Source: a virus. From it: 33,202 nucleotides of DNA. The translations under genes were made by a program, and so were the position numbers. The stretch is taken from the IMG/VR virus record IMGVR_UViG_3300027963_000198, positions 1 through 33,202 of that record. The stretch is one strand, 5' to 3'. Positions 7,927 to 17,100 of the stretch are shown here, in pieces. Each line of letters opens with the position of its first letter. The stretch's first letter is position 1. A model generated the notes under the pieces. The model was not told the origin of the DNA, did not search any database, and saw nothing but the letters and a program-made list of their open reading frames with translations.

Positions 7927-10900
7927 ATGGCTGTAAATTTAACATCAAATCCATATTATGACGATTTTGACAGTACTAAGAATTTTTATAGAATTCTTTT
8001 TAAACCCGGTACTCCAGTTCAGGCAAGAGAATTAACACAAATACAATCAATTCTGCAAGATCAGATTAAGAAATTTGCGAATCACATATTTGTAGATGGT
8101 AGCAGAATATTAAGTGATGATCCTGTATCAATTACAGTTAATGATAAAGTCCGCTCAGTTAAATTGCAACCAGATGTGAATACAGCAAATTTACTACCCT
8201 ATTTAAATAAATTTGTTTCAGGCGTAACATCTAATATTATAGGTCGAGTTAATTTTGTATTTGATGCAGATAACCCTACCGTAACTGATCCTCCTACATT
8301 AGTTATATCTTTAATTAAGAGTGACGGACTAAGTGAATTTAATTCAGCAGAAACATTATATTTTTATGACACAATTGCTCAAGCAAACGCAAAAGCGGCG
8401 GCCGCATTAACTGTAACTACCGCAGGAGATAATTTTGTGTTTGCGGTTGCAACACTTGACGCATATTCTGATACAATCACTCTTATTTCTTCTACGGGAA
8501 CAATTCGTGTAGGAGATCAAATTGTAAATACTCCTAGTATAGAAGACGATGTATTTGTTACTAAAGTAAATTCTGCTACAAGTGTTACTGTGAATAAGAA
8601 TGTGGGTGTTACAGACACAAATTTTAATCTACAATTTAAATCAAGAAACACAAGCCCAACATTAATTCTTAATAGCAGTTCTGGTGTATATTATAAAAAC
8701 GGGTTCTTTATTAGAGTACCAACACAATCAATTGTGCCACAAAAATATACAGCATACCCTACAAAATCTATAGTCTTAAAATACGAAGAATCTATTGTGA
8801 ATTATAATGACGATAGTTCTCTATTAGATCCTGCATTTGGTAGTTCAAATTATTTAGCACCAGGGGCTGACAGACTAAAAATTAATTTAGTTTTAGATAG
8901 TGTAGATTTGACAAGCGACAATAAACCAGATATTACTGGAGAATATGTCGAAATTGTTAGATACAAAAACGGCAATGCGGATTTTATTGAGTCTGGATCT
9001 GATTCAAAATATGCAGATCTAGCAAGAACATTAGCTGATAGAACTTATGCGGAATCTGGTAATTATATTGTTGATCCATTTGAATTAGAAAGTGCAGGAA
9101 GTAGTTCTGATGGTAATTCTGTAAAGTTTTTTGCAAATCCTGGCAGAGCATTTGTCGGAGGATATGATGTTGCAACATTAGGAAAAACAGAATTAGATAT
9201 CCCAAAAGCAACAACAACTAATTATGCAAATACGTTTAATATTAATACTTTCTTTGGAACATATGTTTTAATAGATTCGCCGCAATTTGGATTGCCCGCA
9301 TTAACAGATATAGATTTTGCAAATTTCTATGCATGTCATAGTACAACAGATAGAACTGCAATGAATAATAATACAATTGTGGGGTATGTTATACCTAAAC
9401 ATATTGAATATGAAACTGGAACAAGCACAAGTGCTGCCTATAGATTTTATTGGTACTATTATGAGCAGGCCTCCACAACACTAACACCTGATAATATTAG
9501 ATCTGTGATTGGAGTACAAAATCCAATTTCAACCGATTATGGCAATACTGGAACATATAACGCACCTACATTTTTTGCAAATATACATCCTACGTTAGGA
9601 TTGACAGGTGGGCCTACAAGTAATAGTTATTTAAGATATTATGATGTTTCTCAAAGTAGAAATGTTTTTAGAATTGGTAAAACCAATGTAAAAAGCGTAA
9701 CTAATAATAGAGTAGTATACTCTAAATTATTTGCAAGTCAAGCAGTTACTGGAAGTACTGCAACCTTAACTTTAATTGCTCCTAATAAATTTGTAGGTGC
9801 GTTAGGCGCAACTGTTTCTAGTACACTAAAAAGAGATTATTATACAATAGTTGTAAAGTCTGCATCTTCCGGTACATATAGCACCGGCCGGTTTGTTCCA
9901 ACTGAAGATGTCACTATGACAGTTGATTCTTCCGGAACACAATTATCTATTTCGTTTGGCGGAAATTTAGTTACAGGAACAATTGATGTAATTGCTTCTG
10001 TTGAAAACGACATACTACCAAGAAGAACAAAAACATTAGTTGAAAATCAATCATATGTAGCAAATATAAATGTTGGCAAAGCAGATTATTCTGTATTAAA
10101 ATCTGACGTATTCAACTATAAAGGTATCTATAAAGTTGGTTCAAGTAATGTATTTGTGGGTAATTACAGTTCCGGTACTGTATATGTGGCAAATAATTTA
10201 GTTCAGGCAAACGGATTAATATATTATGCAAATGCTGGAAGTACTGGCCAATCTTTAACAAATACCGCTTATTGGAAACCTGTTGCAAAAGAATCGTTCT
10301 TAAAATATTATTTAGATTCGGGTCAATCTGATAATTGGTATGACCATGGCAAAGTTCGATTCTTAAATGACACTGCGCAAACTCCGGGCAATGTTATAAT
10401 TGTTTTTGATTATTTTACACATTCCGGTGAGGGAGCTATAGATGCAGAATCATATCCCGCGTCATTATATTCAAAAATTCCAACGTATACTTCTACGCTA
10501 GATGCGCAACAGTTTGTGTTAAGGGACTGTTTAGACTATAGACCACGCAGACAAGACGATACCTCAATTCCTCCGAATGGAATATATGCTAATCGATTAT
10601 CCAATATTTTCTATTTTGATAATTACATAAAACCAAATCCAACAGAAGTTCCTGGTACAGAAGCAGACATTGAATTTTATTTGGGCCGCATAGATAGATT
10701 ATATGTACAAAATAGAGATGCGAGTGCAGATGGTTCAAGAAATAAATTTAAAATTGATTATGGAATACCTGCAGTTAACCCCGTAGCTCCCCCAGATAAT
10801 ACAGATAGCACTCGTCAATTAATTGCAACTTTAAATGTTGCTCCGTATACTGCTGGCGCCTCAGACGTAAAAGTTGTTTCTAATGATGCTCCTAGATATA

Positions 10901-11445
10901 CGATGAAGGATATTAATGTTATTGATAAAAAACTTGCAGCATTAGAAAAACGAGTTAAAAAACAAGGATTGGATATTATAGCATTAAATAATGTTGTATT
11001 TGATAGAAATGGATCTAAAGGGAATGTGTTATATAAAACAGGTATTCTTGTAGATAATTTTTCTGATTATGGTTCAGGATATGTTAACAAGCCGGAATTT
11101 ACAGCTGCTATAGATACTGCTAGACAAGAATGTAGACCAGCGTTTGCGGCAATTCAACATAATTTGTTTTTTGTAACTGATCCTGATGTTGCAGTATTTA
11201 ATGATTTTATTACTATGAAATACACTGAGGAAGAATTTATAAGTCAAACAATAGCAAGCGGTACAAATGTAAATCCAAATCCATCAGGAATTACTGCAGA
11301 TAATGGAAGAGCAGTTATTTATCCTCCAGTTATTCCTCGGGTTGTTCCTCGCGTAAATGAGCCAGGTCAAATATTAGCATGGGGGCTTTCTAGAAATAAT
11401 CCAAATGATCGAAATGTAGATGCAAGTGAACAAGGCGGTGAGTAA
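7927..11445 (+). CDS. Large baseplate/virion structural protein, DUF4815 type
   Basis: An 1172-residue protein. The N-terminus NPYYDDFDSTKNFYRILFKP followed by GTPVQARELTQIQSILQDQI and IFVDGSRI is the hallmark of the DUF4815 family found in myoviruses of environmental bacteria. The middle is strand-rich with small repeats. A block around residue 870 (QQFVLRDCLDYRPRR) and a Lys/Arg-rich helix near residue 1000 (IDKKLAALEKRVKKQG), which looks like a short coiled coil, follow. The C-terminus is Pro/Val-rich. It follows gp8 and has AAGGT before its ATG. By position it stands where T4 has gp9-gp10, so it may link wedges to fibres; this is inference. The family name rests on the N-terminal motif. 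Confidence 0.75.
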   Translation: MAVNLTSNPYYDDFDSTKNFYRILFKPGTPVQARELTQIQSILQDQIKKFANHIFVDGSRILSDDPVSITVNDKVRSVKLQPDVNTANLLPYLNKFVSGVTSNIIGRVNFVFDADNPTVTDPPTLVISLIKSDGLSEFNSAETLYFYDTIAQANAKAAAALTVTTAGDNFVFAVATLDAYSDTITLISSTGTIRVGDQIVNTPSIEDDVFVTKVNSATSVTVNKNVGVTDTNFNLQFKSRNTSPTLILNSSSGVYYKNGFFIRVPTQSIVPQKYTAYPTKSIVLKYEESIVNYNDDSSLLDPAFGSSNYLAPGADRLKINLVLDSVDLTSDNKPDITGEYVEIVRYKNGNADFIESGSDSKYADLARTLADRTYAESGNYIVDPFELESAGSSSDGNSVKFFANPGRAFVGGYDVATLGKTELDIPKATTTNYANTFNINTFFGTYVLIDSPQFGLPALTDIDFANFYACHSTTDRTAMNNNTIVGYVIPKHIEYETGTSTSAAYRFYWYYYEQASTTLTPDNIRSVIGVQNPISTDYGNTGTYNAPTFFANIHPTLGLTGGPTSNSYLRYYDVSQSRNVFRIGKTNVKSVTNNRVVYSKLFASQAVTGSTATLTLIAPNKFVGALGATVSSTLKRDYYTIVVKSASSGTYSTGRFVPTEDVTMTVDSSGTQLSISFGGNLVTGTIDVIASVENDILPRRTKTLVENQSYVANINVGKADYSVLKSDVFNYKGIYKVGSSNVFVGNYSSGTVYVANNLVQANGLIYYANAGSTGQSLTNTAYWKPVAKESFLKYYLDSGQSDNWYDHGKVRFLNDTAQTPGNVIIVFDYFTHSGEGAIDAESYPASLYSKIPTYTSTLDAQQFVLRDCLDYRPRRQDDTSIPPNGIYANRLSNIFYFDNYIKPNPTEVPGTEADIEFYLGRIDRLYVQNRDASADGSRNKFKIDYGIPAVNPVAPPDNTDSTRQLIATLNVAPYTAGASDVKVVSNDAPRYTMKDINVIDKKLAALEKRVKKQGLDIIALNNVVFDRNGSKGNVLYKTGILVDNFSDYGSGYVNKPEFTAAIDTARQECRPAFAAIQHNLFFVTDPDVAVFNDFITMKYTEEEFISQTIASGTNVNPNPSGITADNGRAVIYPPVIPRVVPRVNEPGQILAWGLSRNNPNDRNVDASEQGGE

Positions 11446-11477
11446 TGGATCGTACTAATATCAAAGGAAACAAATGA
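11445..11477 (+). other. 10-codon mini-ORF bridging two structural genes
   Basis: The ATG at 11445 shares a base with the stop of the preceding gene (TAATG), and its TGA at 11475-11477 overlaps the next start (ATGA). It encodes MDRTNIKGNK. An AGGCGGTGAG-like ribosome site precedes it, and the AAAGGA for the following gene lies inside it. It could act as a coupling mini-cistron rather than as a functional peptide; chance is possible. Confidence 0.3.
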
Positions 11478-12157
11478 GTTTTTTAAAAAATTTTATTAAA
11501 GGGGTTACAACGCTTGCGAAAATATCTGCCAAACTAATTCCAATCGCAATAGATAACCTAACAATCCCAGGTGTGACTAGAGGAGCTATCAAGTTATTTG
11601 GCGCATCTGCTAGAGCAACACAAATAACGGCAGGACTAACCCCAACCGGATGGGTACAAACAGTACAAGATATTAATACTTTAGCATTGGCAGATAGAAT
11701 GCGAAGTATTGTGTTAAAAGATACAATAACAATAAAAAATTCTGTAGATATTATTGTTAGTAATGGTGCAGGAAATGTTGTAAATCAAGCAACTGTTGAA
11801 ACTTTTAATGGTGGAGTTCCTTCAAATTTCGCGTCATCAAATAGTATTGTAAGAAATAGTTACAATGTAATATTACCTGAAAAGAAATTTTATAGTAACA
11901 CCCAAAGTAATACTGCCAATGTTAATAATTTTGATTCGTATGTAACAAATATATTAGATAATAATGCGGTGTATGCTGCTGCAAATGTTAGATCATCAGT
12001 AGAATATGCAATAAACAAAGGGTATACTGCAGATTGGACAAATTTAAACGCTTCAAGTTTTGATGTTAGTATGAATACATTAGATGTACAAGACCTTGCA
12101 GAATTAAATATAGCAAGAATAAAAACATCATTCTTAAACAATAAGTATTTCGGATAA
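11474..12157 (+). CDS. Unrecognised protein in the baseplate/fibre block
   Basis: 227 residues with AAAGGA eight bases before the ATG. I do not recognise a family. The first ~80 residues form a likely helical, mildly hydrophobic and basic section (FLKNFIKGVTTLAKISAKLI) without a clear signal peptide. Residues ~80-140 look strand-rich with Asn/Ser/Val. The C-terminal ~90 residues are helical, with alternating Asn and Ala, ending LNIARIKTSFLNNKYFG. No cysteines are present. It lies between the DUF4815-type protein and another structural protein and shares their AGA-rich codon use, so a virion role (connector, minor baseplate protein or fibre-assembly factor) is plausible. No function should be assigned on present evidence. 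Confidence 0.7.
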   Translation: MSFLKNFIKGVTTLAKISAKLIPIAIDNLTIPGVTRGAIKLFGASARATQITAGLTPTGWVQTVQDINTLALADRMRSIVLKDTITIKNSVDIIVSNGAGNVVNQATVETFNGGVPSNFASSNSIVRNSYNVILPEKKFYSNTQSNTANVNNFDSYVTNILDNNAVYAAANVRSSVEYAINKGYTADWTNLNASSFDVSMNTLDVQDLAELNIARIKTSFLNNKYFG

Positions 12158-12162
12158 TTAAA

Positions 12163-13878
12163 ATGACTATTGCAACTCGTACATCATCGTCGGTTATAAA
12201 TTTTGACGTATTTAATTTACCCCCATATACATCTTTAAGTATATGGGTAAATGGTACAAATCATACAGCAGTATCTTCCCCATTGAATGGATACATCGGG
12301 GATGAAATAATTACTGATGGCGCCGGCCGCGCAAGAGGCGCAATCATATTGAATGAGATGTGGACATCGTTTGATGGGGATATACAAATTTTGTTTAAAG
12401 ATGGATCTGAAAGAGACTCTATATCCAGCTCTCCAAAGAAATCAATTTTTGCAAGTGTGACTGCAAATAGAGCAGATGAGGCATTATCAAATGGAGGAAA
12501 CTCTGTTGTGCCAGGAGCAACAAATAGAGGTCAAGAAGCATCTACAACATTGACACCGCTTACTCAAACATTTTTTGTAGATGCCGGAAAATATCCGCAA
12601 GGGTTGGCAATTACTTCTCTTGAATTATATTTTTCAACTAAAGATTCAGAATTACCAGTATCAATTGAATTTAGGCGTGTTACAAATGGTGTCCCTTCTG
12701 CAGGAGATGTTATTCACGGAACTCCAGTCGCAAAACTTTCGTCTGAGGTAAATGTTCCCACAAATCCAAATTCTGGAATTGGCCCGTCGACAAAATTTAG
12801 TTTTAATCCAATGTATTTTTCACCTGGAGAATATGCATTCTCTGTTATATCAAATTCTCCTAATTACACATTATATTCTGGAAAATTGGGTGCAACAGTA
12901 TTAGGAACAGGTGAAATTGTTAATAAAGAACCGTATACCGGAAGATTATTTAAAGCACAAAATACAAATCTATGGCTTGAAGAAACAAATACAGATTTAT
13001 GTTTTAAAATTAATAAAGCAAAATTTGAAACCGGAACAGCAACTTTCGAATTACAAACTGCGGTAACACCTGAAATACAATTTGATAGTGTATATTTAGA
13101 TACCGCTAGTTATAATTTTGGAGATTTAACAAATATAAATTACACATTAAAAGGAACTCGCTGGCCAGATGGTGCGGTGCAACCATATGTTGATTTTAAA
13201 GAAAAAACTCCGTTTAATTTAGTTGCTCGTTTTAGAACAAGAGACGCAGGGGATACAAAGGTTGCCATAACATTTACAAATAACAATCCAGATATTTCTC
13301 CGTTTATTGACAAAGGAAGAACTGTATTATATTCATTTAAAAACTTAATTGACCCGTTTGAAGTAGATACACGCGATTCAGAATTATATTATGGAAACGG
13401 TGTAGCTGCTTCAAAATATATTAGTAAGATCATAACTCTTGAAGAAGGATTTGACTCTACAGGATTAGAAGTTAAACTGGATGTTAATAGAAGAACAGGT
13501 ACCGATATAGGGGTTTATTGCAGAGTTATTAGCGCTTCAGATAATGGAATAGATTCATCTATAGAAAAACGAGATTGGAGAATAATGCCGTTATTTAATC
13601 AAAATGCAACGGTATCAAATCAAGCTAGTTATAGTGGTAATATTGGAAAAACATTTGCTGGAGCAGAAACAGAATTTTATACTGAAACCTATAAGATTTT
13701 GGAGGGAGATTCTGCAGCAACAACTGGTACTGCTAATTTGTTATATACTGCAGACATTGGTGGAGTTAATACAACTTTTAATTCTTTCAATAAATTTCAA
13801 GTTAAAGTAATATTTTATGCAACGAATTCTACAATTGTACCTAAAATTAAAAATTTAATAGGAACAGCGGTAATTTAA
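12163..13878 (+). CDS. Virion structural protein, probable baseplate/fibre connector
   Basis: 571 residues, mostly predicted beta. The middle contains a pattern seen in cyanophage-type baseplate proteins: TPLTQTFFVDAGKYPQGLAI, then SLELYFSTKDSELPVSIEFR, then FNPMYFSPGEYAFSVISNS; this resembles a jelly-roll or carbohydrate-binding-like domain (residues ~125-240). The N-terminal ~100 residues (LPPYTSLSIWVNGTNH, DGAGRARGAIILNEMW) look like an Ig-like module. In some related phages a similar block is, as I recall, part of the DUF4815-type protein; here it is a separate gene two genes downstream. It starts 6 bases after the preceding gene with only a weak ribosome site. Likely role: periphery of the baseplate or fibre attachment. 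The function is inferred. Confidence 0.65.
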   Translation: MTIATRTSSSVINFDVFNLPPYTSLSIWVNGTNHTAVSSPLNGYIGDEIITDGAGRARGAIILNEMWTSFDGDIQILFKDGSERDSISSSPKKSIFASVTANRADEALSNGGNSVVPGATNRGQEASTTLTPLTQTFFVDAGKYPQGLAITSLELYFSTKDSELPVSIEFRRVTNGVPSAGDVIHGTPVAKLSSEVNVPTNPNSGIGPSTKFSFNPMYFSPGEYAFSVISNSPNYTLYSGKLGATVLGTGEIVNKEPYTGRLFKAQNTNLWLEETNTDLCFKINKAKFETGTATFELQTAVTPEIQFDSVYLDTASYNFGDLTNINYTLKGTRWPDGAVQPYVDFKEKTPFNLVARFRTRDAGDTKVAITFTNNNPDISPFIDKGRTVLYSFKNLIDPFEVDTRDSELYYGNGVAASKYISKIITLEEGFDSTGLEVKLDVNRRTGTDIGVYCRVISASDNGIDSSIEKRDWRIMPLFNQNATVSNQASYSGNIGKTFAGAETEFYTETYKILEGDSAATTGTANLLYTADIGGVNTTFNSFNKFQVKVIFYATNSTIVPKIKNLIGTAVI

Positions 13879-13879
13879 A

Positions 13880-14101
13880 ATGTTTGTCAAATTAGAAAAT
13901 GAAAATAGCTTTGTCAAAAGTACAAAAAATAATTCTTTGATCAATCAAGATTTTGCAGGATTAAAAGAATATAAGAATAAAAAAGAAACTGCTAATAAAA
14001 TGATACAACTCTCAGATGAAATAAATAATATGAAATCGGATATTTCTGAGATAAAATCATTATTACAACAATTAGTAAAACAGCCTCAGTCGGGAAAATA
14101 A
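13880..14101 (+). CDS. Small coiled-coil protein upstream of the long fibre
   Basis: 73 residues, starting one base after the preceding stop and ending immediately before the fibre ATG at 14102. The C-terminal half is a probable coiled coil (MIQLSDEINNMKSDISEIKS followed by LLQQLVKQ) with heptad-like Ile/Met/Leu spacing; the N-terminal part is Lys/Asn-rich and polar. Highly charged and lacking cysteine, it looks like a small oligomerising factor. The tight packing with the fibre gene suggests co-translation and a role as fibre chaperone, trimerisation helper or connector; this is inference. No family was recognised. Confidence 0.65.
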   Translation: MFVKLENENSFVKSTKNNSLINQDFAGLKEYKNKKETANKMIQLSDEINNMKSDISEIKSLLQQLVKQPQSGK

Positions 14102-17100
14102 ATGCCAACATATTCTGTAAGTAACGTAAACATAGGTACCACCGCAAATGATGGCAGTGGCGATCCAATACGCACCGCATTTTTAAAAATAAATCAAAAT
14201 TTTACAAATGTGTATGCGTATGCTAATTTAGCATACTATAATGGCGTAGGAGGTGGCAACGGCGGCGGCAACGGTACAACCATAATTAATAACTACGGCG
14301 GGTTTGAAGGTTGGCCAAATATAACAACAACTAATTTAGCAATTTTAACAACTAAATTGGCAACTGTTAACCCCACAAATCTAAGCGACCTTGCAAACGC
14401 ATTGTCAAATGTGCAGCCTGTTAATCTGGGACTACTAAATAATGCTTTAGCAAATGTATCTCCAGTATATTTGGGTAATTTACAAAATGTGTTGGCAAAT
14501 GTTGTGACCGTAAATTTAGGCAATTTACAAAATGTACTTGCAACAGTAAACGTAACATCTTTAACAAATTTCACAAACGTAATTAATTCTATAACAGCAA
14601 ATGCAAATGCTGCAGGCAGAGTTAGTTTAGTAAGTAATCTTTCAGCAAATGGTACTGCAAACGGTCAATCAGTCTATAATACTACAAATGGTGGATTGTA
14701 TATTTGGACTGGGAACGCTTGGGTAAGCCCGGGAGCATCATTTACCCCTACTGCAACATCATTGGCATCTATTGAAATTTGGACAACTACTCCTAAACCC
14801 ACTGCAAATTTATTTGAAGGTAGAACAATTTTTAATAATCCTGATAGTAATTTATACATCTATGTAAACAGTGCATGGACAAATTACAATACGTATATTG
14901 CAGGGTCTGGTACTCCTACAATTGCTGCAGACAGTATTGCAACAAATATGTTACAGGCCAATGTAATAACTGCAACTAAAATTGCAACAGGCGCAATCGT
15001 TGCTGGTAAAATTGCAGCTGGCGCTATAACTGCAACAGAAATTGCTGCAGGAAATATTACAGCTAGTTTATTAGCGGCAAATGCTGTTATTGCTGGTAAA
15101 ATTGCGGCGGGTGTTATTACTGCAGGCGAAATAGCTGCAGGTGCAATTACCGCAACTGCTATTGCTGCAAACGCAATTACAACTTTAAAAATTGAAGCGG
15201 GTGCAATTACATCAAATTTAATTCAAGCAAATGCAATTACATCTGTACAAATAGCAGCAAATTCTATATACGCAAACGCAATTCAATCGAATTCCATTGA
15301 AACGCGTATGCTAAGAGCGAATATAATTACCGCAGTAGAAATAGCGGCTAATTCAGTATACGCAAACGCAATTCAATCTAATTCTATTGAAACTAGAATG
15401 TTGCGTGCAAATATCATTACCGCGGTAGAAATAGCGGCTAATTCTGTTTATGCAAACGCAATTCAATCGAATTCCATTGAAACGCGTATGCTAAGAGCGA
15501 ATATTATTACCGCAGTGCAAATAGCTGCAAATTCTATTTATGCTGGTGCATTGATGGCAAATGTTATTACTGCAAACGAAATTGCAGCAAATGCTATTAC
15601 TGCTGTAGAACTTGCAGCAAATGCAGTATATGCCGAAGCAATCATGGCAAATGCAATTACAGCAAATAAAATTAGTGCTAACGCAATTACTGCAGTACAT
15701 GTCGGCGCAAATGTGATTACTGCGGGTATGATTGACTCCAGAGGATTATCAATTAGAGATAATAATGGTAATGTATTGTTTGCGGCGGGCACTGGATTAT
15801 TATCAGGCAACATATTGGTTAGTACTGCAGGCGGTACTCAAACTCTTGCTGCTCTTACTGCGAATGCAACTCCTAAATGGTTAGATTTAAAGAATGACGC
15901 TCCTGGGTTTGGAGTAGCAAATGGTACATGGACAAATCAGTCTAACATTTATTTTACTGCTAATTTAAATGGCATGACCGGCACACCTACCTTTACTATA
16001 ACAAATGGTACAGGCACTTTATCAACTACAACTTTAAGAGGTAGTGGTGCTGCACTACCATCAAATGCTAGAAAATTGTTTTTTGAGGATATGACGACTG
16101 ATTCATTGACTATTAAAGCAAATTTTACCGATAGTAGTACTGTATATGAAGATATAGTTAGTGTTTACAAAGTATATAACGGAAACACCACTCCGCTAAT
16201 GTATTTGACAGATGAGAATAGAACTTTGCCTGCAGACAATGGCGGCACCGTTAGTTCTTTTTCTGGAGTTGCAACTGAAGCAGTTGTTTATTTGGGATTG
16301 TTAAACGATACTAATAATTGGGCATTTAATTCTACAGCATCGGGATGTACTATTACACAGTCAGGTACAGGCAATAGAACAATCACAATTACCGCAATGT
16401 CTGCTGATACAGCAACTGTAACTGTTGTTGGATCAAGATCAGGATATTCTAATTTAACAAGAATATATAAATTATCCAAAGCAAAACAAGGTGCTCAAGG
16501 AACAAACGGAACAAATGGTACTAACGGAACATCTGGTACTCGAGGATCAATACAAACATCTGGAGTTGCATCATCTTGGACAGACGCTGCAGCATATGCT
16601 GCAATAGTTGCGAAGGGTGGAGTTACCCCTATTATAACAGACCAAGTTACTTTATCCAATGGCACAAATTTTTCGGAAACAAAGGTATGTAGTGCTGGCG
16701 GAAACCCTGGAACATGGACAACAGTTGTGGCAGTATTTAATGGTTCATTATTAGTAAACGGAACTGTAATTGCAGACAAAATTGCAACAAGTGCTATCAC
16801 CACAGACAAAATTGCAACAGATGCAATCACAACTGGAAAAATTGCAACAGGCGCTGTTACTGCAGATGAAATTGCGGTAGGTGCACTTACAGCTGACAAA
16901 ATTGCTGCAAGCTCTGCAACATTAGCATCTACTGGACTATTTGGATTTGGTACCGGATTTAATATAGCGGGCTTTGGTGCGGTTGGCGGATTTGAAAGCA
17001 TTTCCAATAGCCATTTTGGAGTGATAGGAGCAAGTAGTTCTACTCAACCAGGCGGGGTGTTTGCAAATAGAAACGTCAATGGGGACATAAGTACAGTTGG

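Noticed and set aside
15251-15520. CRISPR-like array
   Set aside because: The 90-base units are contiguous, in frame and coding; there are no unique spacers.
16495-17007. 170-codon open frame on the minus strand inside the fibre gene
   Set aside because: It is antisense to repeat-rich fibre sequence whose codon bias keeps the opposite strand open; the product is a low-complexity Ala/Val/Pro sequence with no ribosome site.
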